10,004 nt of DNA from the NCBI GenBank assembly GCA_030151925.1, contig JASLCY010000283.1, positions 1-10,004 of the forward strand, given 5' to 3'. This stretch comes from Oligoflexus sp. (GTDB lineage: Bacteria > Bdellovibrionota_B > Oligoflexia > Oligoflexales > Oligoflexaceae). The notes beneath the pieces were generated by a model. It saw nothing but the letters and a program-made list of their open reading frames with translations. It did not search any database and was not told the origin of the DNA. The position numbers and the translations under genes were made by a program. Position 1 is the first letter of the stretch. Every line of letters begins with the position of its first letter. This document shows positions 1 to 6,527 of the stretch, one piece after another.

Positions 1-87
1 AAATCTGTGAATCGGCCTGAGTACGCGGTCCAGCTTCAGTCTAGGCCTGAAGTTTTGACTCGCGATCGACCTCTCTGCTTTTGACAT
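1..87 (-). CDS. 5' end of an unidentified gene running off the left edge
   Basis: An ATG (85-87, minus strand) opens a reading frame that stays open for 29 codons to the window edge. It is preceded by AAGGAG (93-98), 5 nt from the start, which is close to an ideal Shine-Dalgarno. The visible N-terminus begins MSKAERSIASQNFRPRLK. It is basic and polar with no signal peptide or membrane segment, so the product is probably cytoplasmic. It is divergent from hutU across about 156 bp, and a plausible promoter lies upstream (114-142). Too little is visible to assign a family. The case for a real gene rests on the Shine-Dalgarno, the open frame and the promoter. Confidence 0.6.
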   Translation of the reverse strand, partial: MSKAERSIASQNFRPRLKLDRVLRPIHRF

Positions 88-113
88 AGACGCTCCTTCT
101 CCAACTCCCGATA

Positions 114-142
114 AGTCTAAACACAGACTGGAGAATTAGCAA
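114..142 (-). promoter_or_regulatory. Candidate sigma-70-type promoter for the left-edge minus-strand gene
   Basis: On the minus strand, TTGCTA (137-142; 4 of 6 to TTGACA) and TAGACT (114-119; 4 of 6 to TATAAT) are separated by exactly 17 bp. Transcription would begin near 107, giving a leader of about 20 nt that contains the AAGGAG ribosome-binding site. Position and spacing are good but each hexamer is only a partial match. Confidence 0.4.
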
Positions 143-189
143 ATCTTGCGGCGTTCACTTGCCTTTTCGTGGAGCCCGGCCGCACGATC

Positions 190-198
190 TGCTATGGT
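190..198 (+). promoter_or_regulatory. Candidate extended -10 promoter element for hutU
   Basis: TGC followed by TATGGT (193-198) has the TGn extension typical of extended -10 promoters. The hexamer matches TATAAT at 4 of 6 positions. No good -35 hexamer is found at 16-18 bp. Transcription from about 205 would give a leader of about 39 nt carrying GGAGAG (234-239) before the ATG at 244. It would also exclude the earlier in-frame ATG at 217 only weakly, since that codon lies just inside the transcript. Confidence 0.3.
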
Positions 199-243
199 CT
201 CGGGCACGCATAACCGATGGTCCTGACTGTTTTGGAGAGCCTT

Positions 244-2241
244 ATGCAAATCACCCTCGGCCCGACCCTTCCGCCCAAACCCGAGTTCGATCCGGCGATG
301 CGCCGCGCGCCGAAACGCGAGCTGAGGCTCGACGCGCACGATGTCCGCCTCGCGCTCAGCAACGCGCTGCGCTACGTGCCCGAGTCCCTGCATAAGGCCC
401 TGGCGCCCGAATTCCTCGCCGAGCTGAAGACGCACGGCCGCATCTACGGTTATCGTTATCGCCCCGCGGGCCGGCTCTCCGGCAAACCCATCGAGCAGTA
501 CAAGGCGCGCTGCGAAGCGGGCCGCGCCCTGCAGGTGATGATCGATAACAACCTCGACTTCGAGATCGCGCTCTATCCCTACGAGCTCGTCACCTACGGC
601 GAGACCGGGCAGGTGTTCCAGAACTGGATGCAGTATCGCCTGACGATGCAATACCTCGAGCAGATCACCGAGGAGCAGACGCTCGTGATCCAATCGGGCC
701 ATCCGCTGGGCGTGTTCCCGAGCCATAAGACGGCGCCGCGCGTCATCACCACGAACGGCCTCATGGTCGGCCTCTTCGATAATCCGGAGGACTTCCATCG
801 CGCGGCGGCGATCGGCGTGGCGAATTACGGGCAGATGACCGCCGGCGGCTGGATGTATATCGGCCCGCAGGGCATCGTGCACGGGACGTTCAACACGCTC
901 TCCATCGCCGGCCGCATGAAGCTCGGCGTCCCGGCCGAAGGCAACCTCGGCGGCAAGCTCTTCATCAGCTCGGGCCTCGGCGGCATGAGCGGAGCGCAGG
1001 GCAAGGCCGCGGATATCGCCGGCGCGGTCAGCATCATCGCCGAGGTCGACGCCTCGCGCATCGAGACCCGCCATCGCCAGGGCTGGGTGAGCCGCCAGTC
1101 GAACGATCTGAAGACCGTGTTCGCCTGGGCCGAGGAAGCCCGGCAGAAGAAGGAGGCGCGTTCGATCGCCTATCACGGCAACATAGTCGATCTCCTGCAA
1201 TACGTGGTCGACCAGGACATCAAAGTCGAACTGCTCTCCGACCAGACCAGCTGCCACGCGGTCTACGAGGGCGGCTACTGCCCGATGGGACTCAGCTTCG
1301 CCGAACGCACGGCCCTGCTCGGCAGCGATAAAAAGAAATTCATCGGCCTGGTGAACGAGACGCTGAAGAAGCACTACGCGCTGATCCGGACCCTGACCGC
1401 GCGCGGCACCTACTTCTTCGATTACGGCAACTCCTTCATGAAGGCGATCTTCGATACGGGCGAAACCTCCATCGCGAAAAACGGCGTCGATACCCGCCAG
1501 GGCTTTATCTGGCCTTCCTATGTCGAGGACATACTCGGCCCCGAGCTCTTCGATTACGGTTACGGGCCGTTCCGCTGGGTCTGCCTGAGCGGGCAAAAAG
1601 CCGACCTGCAAAAGACCGACGCCGCGGCCGCCGACGTGATCGCTCATCTGAAGCCGGAATTGCGTTATCAGGATGTGGACAACCTCCGCTGGGTGCGTGA
1701 GGCGGAAAGCTACCGATTGGTAGTCGGCACGCAGGCGCGCATCCTCTATCAGGACGCCGAGGGCCGCCGCCGCATCGCGCGGCGCTTCAATGCGATGGTC
1801 CGCGCGAAGGAAGTCGGCCCCATCATGCTCGGCCGCGACCACCACGATACGGGCGGGACGGATTCCCCCTACCGCGAGACCTCGAACATCAAAGACGGCT
1901 CCAATATCATGGCGGAGATGGCGACCCACGCCTTCGCCGGCAACGCCGCGCGCGGCATGACTCTCGTCGCTCTGCACAACGGCGGCGGGGTCGGCATCGG
2001 CAAATCGATCAACGGCGGCTTCGGCCTGCTGCTCGACGGCAGCGCGGAAGTCGACCGCATCATCGATGAAGCCTTGCCCTGGGACGTGCTCGGCGGCGTC
2101 TCGCGGCGCGCCTGGGCGGGGAACGCGCATTCCATCGAAGTCATGCAGGGCTACAACAGCAAGGTGCAGGAGAACCAGACCTTCGTCACCATCCCGGCGA
2201 TCGCGGACCAGCGCCTGCTGGACGAAGTGCTGAAAGCCTAA
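244..2241 (+). CDS. hutU: Urocanate hydratase (urocanase), long eukaryote-like form
   Basis: HutU hydrates urocanate to imidazolonepropionate in the cytoplasm, the second step of histidine degradation, using tightly bound NAD+ as an electrophile. The 665-residue protein covers the whole family. Visible motifs are GHPLGVFPS near the N-terminal third, the NAD-binding glycine-rich SSGLGGMSGAQGKAA (residues 242-256), DQTSCH (333-338), GRDHHDTGGTDSPYRETSN (530-548) and HNGGGVG (578-584). As I recall the sequences, these details and the length match vertebrate UROC1 (about 676 aa) better than the roughly 555-aa Pseudomonas/Bacillus enzyme. The position of the catalytic Cys410 of P. putida (ARIC) reads ARIL (Leu501), as in the UROC1 type. 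I chose ATG 244 over ATG 217 because GGAGAG lies 4 nt before it and nothing suitable precedes 217. No other hut gene is in the window and a hairpin follows, so it is probably monocistronic. Confidence 0.95.
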   Translation: MQITLGPTLPPKPEFDPAMRRAPKRELRLDAHDVRLALSNALRYVPESLHKALAPEFLAELKTHGRIYGYRYRPAGRLSGKPIEQYKARCEAGRALQVMIDNNLDFEIALYPYELVTYGETGQVFQNWMQYRLTMQYLEQITEEQTLVIQSGHPLGVFPSHKTAPRVITTNGLMVGLFDNPEDFHRAAAIGVANYGQMTAGGWMYIGPQGIVHGTFNTLSIAGRMKLGVPAEGNLGGKLFISSGLGGMSGAQGKAADIAGAVSIIAEVDASRIETRHRQGWVSRQSNDLKTVFAWAEEARQKKEARSIAYHGNIVDLLQYVVDQDIKVELLSDQTSCHAVYEGGYCPMGLSFAERTALLGSDKKKFIGLVNETLKKHYALIRTLTARGTYFFDYGNSFMKAIFDTGETSIAKNGVDTRQGFIWPSYVEDILGPELFDYGYGPFRWVCLSGQKADLQKTDAAAADVIAHLKPELRYQDVDNLRWVREAESYRLVVGTQARILYQDAEGRRRIARRFNAMVRAKEVGPIMLGRDHHDTGGTDSPYRETSNIKDGSNIMAEMATHAFAGNAARGMTLVALHNGGGVGIGKSINGGFGLLLDGSAEVDRIIDEALPWDVLGGVSRRAWAGNAHSIEVMQGYNSKVQENQTFVTIPAIADQRLLDEVLKA

Positions 2242-2273
2242 AAAGAAAAGGCGCCCCTAAACTGGGGCGCCTT
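2240..2273 (-). terminator. Intrinsic terminator, best oriented for the minus strand, possibly bidirectional
   Basis: A perfect 10-bp inverted repeat (AAGGCGCCCC at 2248-2257, GGGGCGCCTT at 2264-2273) encloses a 6-nt loop. Read on the minus strand it is followed by TTTTCTTTTT (2250-2241), a classic U-tract that overlaps the hutU stop codon. On the plus strand the hairpin is followed by only a scattered T-rich stretch (2283-2300). It therefore best terminates a leftward transcript, such as one carrying the small ORF at 2299-2439. It may also end hutU, whose stop is 6 nt before the stem. Confidence 0.8.
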
Positions 2274-2298
2274 GCATCTATCGTTTTGATTCCCGTTT

Positions 2299-2439
2299 TT
2301 AAGAGCGTGTCTTGCGCGTCTGAACGGGGTTGCTCTTTACAGGGACGGGCTGCAGACTGGGTTTCCGACGTTCGGCCTCTTCGCTCACGAGAGCTGCGCC
2401 TATCACCGCTACTCCTGCCAAAATTGCTGTTACGAGCAT
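2299..2439 (-). CDS. Small hydrophobic-N-terminus protein, 46 aa, unidentified
   Basis: A 46-codon minus-strand ORF runs from ATG (2437-2439) to TAA (2299-2301). AGGGAGGG (2444-2451) lies 4-5 nt upstream, one of the strongest ribosome-binding sites in the window. Residues 2-18 (LVTAILAGVAVIGAALV) form one hydrophobic helix. A charged SEEAERRK turn and a Pro-, Lys- and Arg-rich tail follow, suggesting a single-pass membrane microprotein with a cytoplasmic or periplasmic basic tail. The frame is followed within 26 nt by a perfect hairpin with a U-tract on this strand. An 18-bp dyad lies upstream, between it and the divergent CFA-family gene. Start signal, open frame and terminator together argue for a real transcription unit. 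I recognise no family. It could instead be chance coding within a small RNA. Confidence 0.6.
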   Translation of the reverse strand: MLVTAILAGVAVIGAALVSEEAERRKPSLQPVPVKSNPVQTRKTRS

Positions 2440-2493
2440 GAGACCCTCCCTATGGCTACCCTTTGAGTATCGACGGTTTTAGGCCAAAACTAA

Positions 2494-2511
2494 AGTGCAA
2501 ACTTTTGCACT
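2494..2511. promoter_or_regulatory. 18-bp dyad, candidate operator between divergent genes
   Basis: AGTGCAAA and TTTGCACT form perfect 8-bp arms with a 2-bp centre. The dyad sits 55 bp upstream of the minus-strand small ORF and 69 bp upstream of the CFA-family gene, in the AT-rich part of the intergenic region. Its size and symmetry suit a dimeric helix-turn-helix regulator acting on one or both promoters. A weaker imperfect palindrome with GTTTT/AAAAC arms lies just to its left (2476-2490). No regulator gene is adjacent, so the binding protein is unknown. Confidence 0.5.
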
Positions 2512-2579
2512 GCCTTTTTCGTCTTGTTTGTGCTGAAATGGTTTGGCGAGGGTATCCCTAACCACTGCGGGAGCTTACC

Positions 2580-3872
2580 ATGGACCAACTCATTCCTCGG
2601 ACTCTGCGCCGCTGGGAGAGTTACCAGTCTAACCTATCGAAATTAGCGGTCTTTTCGCAATTCCAGTGCATGACCAAGGGTCAGCTCAAACTCACCGTTA
2701 AAAACGATCCGCAATCCTATTCGTTCGGCTACGGGCAGAAGGTCAAGGCCGAGATCCTCGTCGAGAACGAGCGGTTCTTCAGCCGTTTCTGGAGCAACGG
2801 CGAACTGGGTTTCGGCGAGTCCTACGTCGACGGCGATTGGAACAGCCCCGACCTCGCGCAGGTGATCCGCTGGTTTTTCCTGAACGCGGAGAAGGTCGAC
2901 TCCTTCGTCACCCCGCCGGGACAGGCGAGCGCCTTCCTGCATTTCATGCTCGGCATCAAGGCCATCCAGGAAGCGATCAACACCACGCGCCCCCTCGGCA
3001 ATATCGAGAGCTGGGCCTCGCGCTACGAGCTGGAACGCCCGTTCTTCAGGCTGATGCTCGACGACCGGATGAACAACTCGGGCGCGCTCTTCGCCAAGAG
3101 CGATACGCTCGAGCAGGCCCAAGCCCGCAAACAGAAGCAGATCGCGCGCGAGCTCCGCCTGAAGCCGGGACAGCAGGTGCTGGAGCTCGGCTGCGGCTGG
3201 GGCAGCTTCGCGATCTACCTCGCGCAGAATCACGACTGCCACGTGACGGCGGTGACGTTGTCCGAGGAGCAGGCGCTCTATCTCAAGCAGAGGATCTTCG
3301 AGCTCGACCTCGAGCGGAAGATCACGTGCCTCCACGCCGACTACCGGTCGGTGCGGGGCAACTTCGATCGCATCGTGTCGATCGAGTTGATCGACACGCT
3401 CGATGCCGCGCAGCTCGACGGCTTCTTCCGCCTCTGCGATCTCTGGCTGAAACCGCAGGGCCTTATGGTGCACCAGCTGCTGCTCAGCCCCGAGGGCTAC
3501 CGGGCGGAAGACGCCGCGGGCGGGGAATGGAAGCAGAAATACATCAGTCCGGGCATCCTCACGCCCTCGCTCGGGCAGGTGATAGGCGCGATGAACAAGG
3601 ACGCGGCCTTCAGCGTCCGCCACATGAAGGACATCGGCCTCTCCTACAGCCGGACGCTGGCGGCCTGGACGCAGAATTTCAACGCCAACCGCGACGCCGT
3701 CCGCTCTCTCGGCTTCGATGAACGTTTTATCCGCAGTTGGCAGTATTACCTGTCCTACGCCGAGGCCGCCTTCGACCACGGCCTGCTCACGGCCGCGCAG
3801 ATCACGATGTCGCGGGCCACGCAGAGGATGCTCGGCGAAGAGCAGGACCCCGTTTTGAAACACGATTTCTAA
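2580..3872 (+). CDS. Cyclopropane-fatty-acid-synthase-family SAM methyltransferase with substituted active-site residues
   Basis: The 430-aa protein has the two-part architecture of CFA synthases. The N-terminal lipid-binding region (about 25-115) contains GELGFGESYVDGDW, and the Rossmann-fold methyltransferase domain carries the SAM motif VLELGCGWG (200-208). Family members transfer methylene or methyl from SAM to double bonds in membrane phospholipid acyl chains. By recalled alignment to E. coli Cfa, the bicarbonate-binding set Cys139, Glu239, His266, Ile268, Tyr317 reads Gly168, Asp272, Gln299, Leu301, Tyr356. A Gln at the His position is, as I recall, also seen in the longer CFA-like subfamily, but loss of the Cys and Glu is unusual. 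SAM binding looks intact. GGGAG (2569-2573) lies 6 nt before the ATG. Product chemistry may differ from cyclopropanation, so no gene symbol is given. Confidence 0.85.
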   Translation: MDQLIPRTLRRWESYQSNLSKLAVFSQFQCMTKGQLKLTVKNDPQSYSFGYGQKVKAEILVENERFFSRFWSNGELGFGESYVDGDWNSPDLAQVIRWFFLNAEKVDSFVTPPGQASAFLHFMLGIKAIQEAINTTRPLGNIESWASRYELERPFFRLMLDDRMNNSGALFAKSDTLEQAQARKQKQIARELRLKPGQQVLELGCGWGSFAIYLAQNHDCHVTAVTLSEEQALYLKQRIFELDLERKITCLHADYRSVRGNFDRIVSIELIDTLDAAQLDGFFRLCDLWLKPQGLMVHQLLLSPEGYRAEDAAGGEWKQKYISPGILTPSLGQVIGAMNKDAAFSVRHMKDIGLSYSRTLAAWTQNFNANRDAVRSLGFDERFIRSWQYYLSYAEAAFDHGLLTAAQITMSRATQRMLGEEQDPVLKHDF

Positions 3873-3935
3873 AGCCAAAGCCTTCCATTTCCGGCATAGT
3901 AGAGAGACCTGCTTTTTTGTGAGGATCCGCCGGCC

Positions 3936-4577
3936 GTGGAATGGAAAAACGAACTCGTCAACTTTTTTTCTTCCTTCACGGCGTTGTTCGCCATCGTCGA
4001 TCCCTTCGCGCTCATTCCCGTCTACCTGACGATGACCGATCGCTTCTCGCGCGAGGAGCGCCTGCACGTCGTGAGCAAGGCCACGATCGTCGCGACCTGC
4101 ATCCTGATGGCCTTCAGCCTGGCCGGCGAGAGGATCTTCCACCTCTTCGGGATCTCGATCCCGGCGTTCCAGATCGCCGGCGGCATACTCCTGCTCAAAC
4201 TCGGCATCGAGCAGCTCAGCGCGGCCCGCGAGCACGTGAAGACCGAAGAGGAATCGGAATCCTTCGAACGCGCGGATATCTCGATCTTCCCCATCGCGAC
4301 GCCTCTGCTCGCCGGCCCCGGCTCGATCTCGACCGTGGTGCTGCGCTCGAGCCAGATCGGGAGCTGGTTCGGCGAGATCACCCTGGTGCTCTCGATCGCG
4401 CTCGTGTTCGTCTGCGCTTATTTCATGCTGCGCAGCGCCCCCTATCTCTACCGCCTGATGGGGCACACGGGCCTCAACCTCCTCACGCGCATCATGGGCA
4501 TCATCCTGACAGCCATCGCTGTGCAGTATATCATCGACGGAATAAGCGCCGTGTGGATCTCGCTCCGCGCGGCCTGA
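3936..4577 (+). CDS. MarC family integral membrane protein
   Basis: The 213-aa hydrophobic protein has about six membrane segments and typical MarC/UPF0056 (PF01914) features: FTALFAIVDPFALIPVYL near the N-terminus, FQIAGGILLLKLGI in the middle, then IATPLLAGPGSISTVVL after a charged loop (about 104-116). The C-terminal TRIMGIILTAIAVQYIIDGI also fits. It sits in the inner membrane; the family's function is unsettled and its early link to multiple antibiotic resistance was not upheld. It starts with GTG at 3936, because no in-frame ATG precedes the conserved N-terminus. The GAGG at 3921-3924 is a weak ribosome-binding site, 11 nt away. It follows the CFA-family gene by 63 nt and precedes the next gene by 18 nt, so cotranscription is likely. 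Confidence 0.9.
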   Translation: MEWKNELVNFFSSFTALFAIVDPFALIPVYLTMTDRFSREERLHVVSKATIVATCILMAFSLAGERIFHLFGISIPAFQIAGGILLLKLGIEQLSAAREHVKTEEESESFERADISIFPIATPLLAGPGSISTVVLRSSQIGSWFGEITLVLSIALVFVCAYFMLRSAPYLYRLMGHTGLNLLTRIMGIILTAIAVQYIIDGISAVWISLRAA

Positions 4578-4595
4578 AGCTTAAGGAGACTGTCT

Positions 4596-5279
4596 ATGGG
4601 GAACGCTACGAAGATCACCCAAACCCTCGCCCTGGCGACTCTCGTATGGGCCGGCTCGGCAGCCGCCGCGCAGAAGTTCGAGGTCCGCGATCCCCGTTCG
4701 GGCGAAAACCTTTATCAGGGCGAAGACGATAATCAGGAAGGCGCGCGGGTCACCCGCTACTTCGACAAGAACCACAAAGAGACGCTCAAGGAAACGCTGG
4801 CCACGGCGGACGGGAAACTCAAGAGCTATCAATCCGCCAATGCCCTGACCGGCGAAGCGGCCTCGGTGAACGCGAGCTCCTCGGGCGGCTACGATATCTC
4901 CTACGCGCCCGGCAAGACGGAGAAACCGAAGGTCCTGCATGTGAAGGGCGAGAAGGAGACCTTCGTCGCCGGCAACGCTCCCGAGCTGATCGTCAAGAAC
5001 TGGAATACGCTGATGAGCGGCAAGCCTTTGAAGTTCGACCTTATCCTGCCGAACCGCCTCGAGGTCGTCCCGTTCCAGCTCGTGCACCGCGAGACGCGGA
5101 AGGTCGGCGAGGAGTCGCGTGAGGTCTTCACGCTGTTCCCGCAGAATATGCTGGTGAAGACCCTGGCGCCGAACTTCGAGTTCCAGTACGCGGCGAGCAA
5201 GGCGCTCCGCCAGGTGAACTTCCCTTCCGCCCTGCCGGTCAAAGGCGCGAAGGATAAGCTGGTCGAAGCCGTGTATTGA
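4596..5279 (+). CDS. Exported protein of unknown function
   Basis: The 227-aa protein has a clear Sec signal peptide: a Lys-containing start, then LALATLVWAGSAAAA with likely cleavage around residue 25. The mature part is hydrophilic and rich in alternating polar and hydrophobic stretches, suggesting a beta-rich periplasmic domain. It has no cysteines and no catalytic motif I recognise. The C-terminal half (LILPNRLEVVPFQLVH, then FEFQYAASKALRQVNFP) looks like a conserved core resembling periplasmic DUF3108-type proteins, but this is only an impression. AAGGAG (4583-4588) lies 7 nt before the ATG. The gene starts 18 nt after marC and is probably in its operon. Its stop is 24 nt from the end of the convergent DUF2721 gene. 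Confidence 0.8.
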   Translation: MGNATKITQTLALATLVWAGSAAAAQKFEVRDPRSGENLYQGEDDNQEGARVTRYFDKNHKETLKETLATADGKLKSYQSANALTGEAASVNASSSGGYDISYAPGKTEKPKVLHVKGEKETFVAGNAPELIVKNWNTLMSGKPLKFDLILPNRLEVVPFQLVHRETRKVGEESREVFTLFPQNMLVKTLAPNFEFQYAASKALRQVNFPSALPVKGAKDKLVEAVY

Positions 5280-5303
5280 GGATTCTCGGCGCTCTCAACG
5301 CGC

Positions 5304-5816
5304 TCACTTCTTGAAGGAATCGAACAGCGGTTTGTTCCCCTCGCGCTGCATGTCGAGTTCCGACCTTACCTCCATATCGTGTTCGATGCAGGCCAGGGAG
5401 AGCGCGAAATCGTGCATGAAGAAGAGCAAGCCCGCCATCAGGAGGATGAGGCTCACGATAAAGGTCGCCTGCGGGATGAAATAGACCTCCACCCCGAACG
5501 AGAGCGAGAAGAAGAGCGTGAAGATGGTCGACGAGATCGCGAAGATCGAGCTCGTCTCGAGTATGATCGCCACCCTGAGGATGCGCGCCCGCCGATAGTT
5601 GACCTTGAGCTCCTTCACGAGATGGTCGTTGCCGAGCTCCTTTTGATAGAGCTTCGGGCCTTCGCGGAGCAGCGTGCGGATCCTATCGAACACGCGCCCG
5701 TAACGAAGCGACATGATCGACAGGATGGAGCCGATGCCGGTGATGAGGAAGACGGGCGCGATAGACGCGCTCATCAGCTTGGAGATCTCGGCGCCTTGAA
5801 TATGCTGCAGTTCCAT
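5304..5816 (-). CDS. DUF2721 family membrane protein
   Basis: The 170-aa protein has the layout of DUF2721 proteins. An N-terminal membrane segment (about 15-35, SIAPVFLITGIGSILSIMSL) is followed by the conserved YGRVFDRIR stretch. A long basic cytoplasmic helix (about 45-80) leads to two closely spaced membrane segments (about 82-106 and 112-136), and a charged tail ends the protein. The family is found in many bacteria and its function is unknown; nothing here suggests an enzyme. The gene starts 20 nt after the stop of the upstream minus-strand gene, so the two likely form an operon. Its own Shine-Dalgarno (GAAGAAG) is weak, consistent with translational coupling. Confidence 0.8.
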   Translation of the reverse strand: MELQHIQGAEISKLMSASIAPVFLITGIGSILSIMSLRYGRVFDRIRTLLREGPKLYQKELGNDHLVKELKVNYRRARILRVAIILETSSIFAISSTIFTLFFSLSFGVEVYFIPQATFIVSLILLMAGLLFFMHDFALSLACIEHDMEVRSELDMQREGNKPLFDSFKK

Positions 5817-5836
5817 ATCGCTTCTTCAGTCCAGGA

Positions 5837-6328
5837 TTAATTGGGGATCTTCGGGCAGAACTTGGGATCGGTGGCGAGCTCCATAAGGATGGACACCGAT
5901 TCCTGGGCGCTGTCGGGCGCGATCGCGTCGCGGCTCTGGAACATCTTCTCGATCACGAACTCCTGGCCGTTATAGGTCGCCACGAGCTCGCGCGATTGCT
6001 GCAGAGGCCTGAAGATAGGGCTCGTCTGCCGTTTGTCCCGCACCTTCCACACGTCGCCGATCGCCTTCTCCACGCTCGCGAGCTTGGCTTCGCCCAGCTG
6101 CTTGCGCACGTCTTCCGTGGTGATCGAGCAAGCCACCGTTCCGTCGCCGGTCTTTTGTTCGTTCGGTTCGCCGCTCTTCGCCGGCTTCACGAGAGAGTAG
6201 CGGCCGACTCGCCATTTGAGAAGGCTGCCTTCCGTCACGGCCTTGACCTCCGACGCCGCATCGGTCTTACAAGCCGGCGACACCAAGAACGCTCCTAACA
6301 ACGCTGCTTTCAATATCCAATGTCTCAT
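5837..6328 (-). CDS. Small exported protein, possible lipoprotein, unidentified
   Basis: The 163-aa protein begins with a signal peptide (basic RHW, hydrophobic ILKAALLGAFLV) ending at SPAC, with Cys20. SPAC departs from the usual LxxC lipobox at position -3, so lipid attachment at Cys20 is possible but not assured. The mature protein is soluble-looking and has two further cysteines (in GTVACS and PKFCPK) that could pair in the periplasm. I recognise no domain. A G-rich AAGGGCGG lies about 6 nt before the ATG. It is the first gene of a two-gene minus-strand unit with the DUF2721 gene and is divergent from the exported helical-repeat gene at 6528. Confidence 0.75.
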   Translation of the reverse strand: MRHWILKAALLGAFLVSPACKTDAASEVKAVTEGSLLKWRVGRYSLVKPAKSGEPNEQKTGDGTVACSITTEDVRKQLGEAKLASVEKAIGDVWKVRDKRQTSPIFRPLQQSRELVATYNGQEFVIEKMFQSRDAIAPDSAQESVSILMELATDPKFCPKIPN

Positions 6329-6423
6329 GCGGGACCGCCCTTCTCATGGTGAATGGTCACCCCCACCTTAACACGATGTCAGGGTTCGGAACAATTACGT
6401 GCAGTTAGACATAGTAGGGCTTT

Positions 6424-6435
6424 GGAGCGGGCTCC
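6424..6435. promoter_or_regulatory. Small palindrome in a divergent promoter region
   Basis: GGAGC and GCTCC form perfect 5-bp arms with a 2-bp spacer, within the 199-bp region between divergent genes (6329-6527). A second short dyad (TTGC/GCAA, 6461-6475) lies between this and the downstream gene. Both are short enough to occur by chance. I could not find a convincing -35/-10 pair for either gene. Confidence 0.25.
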
Positions 6436-6527
6436 TATGGCGGATTTACAAGCTTTAGAGTTGCAATGTACGCAAAAATCGAGTTCCCTATCGAAAATAA
6501 CTAAGAATTCATCGCCCAGGAGTCTCT

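Larger units (their letters stand above)
2242..2579. other. 338-bp intergenic stretch between hutU and the CFA-family gene
   Basis: This stretch is filled by a leftward mini-unit. From right to left it holds an 18-bp dyad, a strong Shine-Dalgarno, the 46-codon ORF and an intrinsic terminator. Base composition is clearly more AT-rich between 2461 and 2550 than in the flanking genes, as expected for a divergent promoter region. I could not identify a convincing -35/-10 pair for the rightward gene; TGAAAT at 2534-2539 is a weak -10 candidate. Confidence 0.7.

Noticed and set aside
217..243. Nine-residue longer start of urocanase
   Set aside because: No ribosome-binding site precedes 217, while GGAGAG is well placed for the ATG at 244.
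136..2130. 664-codon minus-strand ORF opposite hutU
   Set aside because: It is an antisense shadow of a strongly conserved gene in GC-rich DNA. The product is an Ala-, Val- and Asp-rich low-information protein with no family motif.
2643..4466. 607-codon minus-strand ORF spanning the CFA-like and marC genes
   Set aside because: It covers two recognisable plus-strand genes and their gap, and its translation is rich in Arg, Glu and Ala with no domain. It is a composition artefact.
3941..4732. Plus-strand ORF with an ATG 5 nt after the marC GTG
   Set aside because: It is out of frame with MarC. The Arg-, Pro- and His-rich product is typical of a frame-shifted GC-rich gene and would overrun the next gene's start.
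5280..5303. Possible terminator between convergent genes (GCGC repeats)
   Set aside because: The stem is only about 4 bp and has no U-tract.
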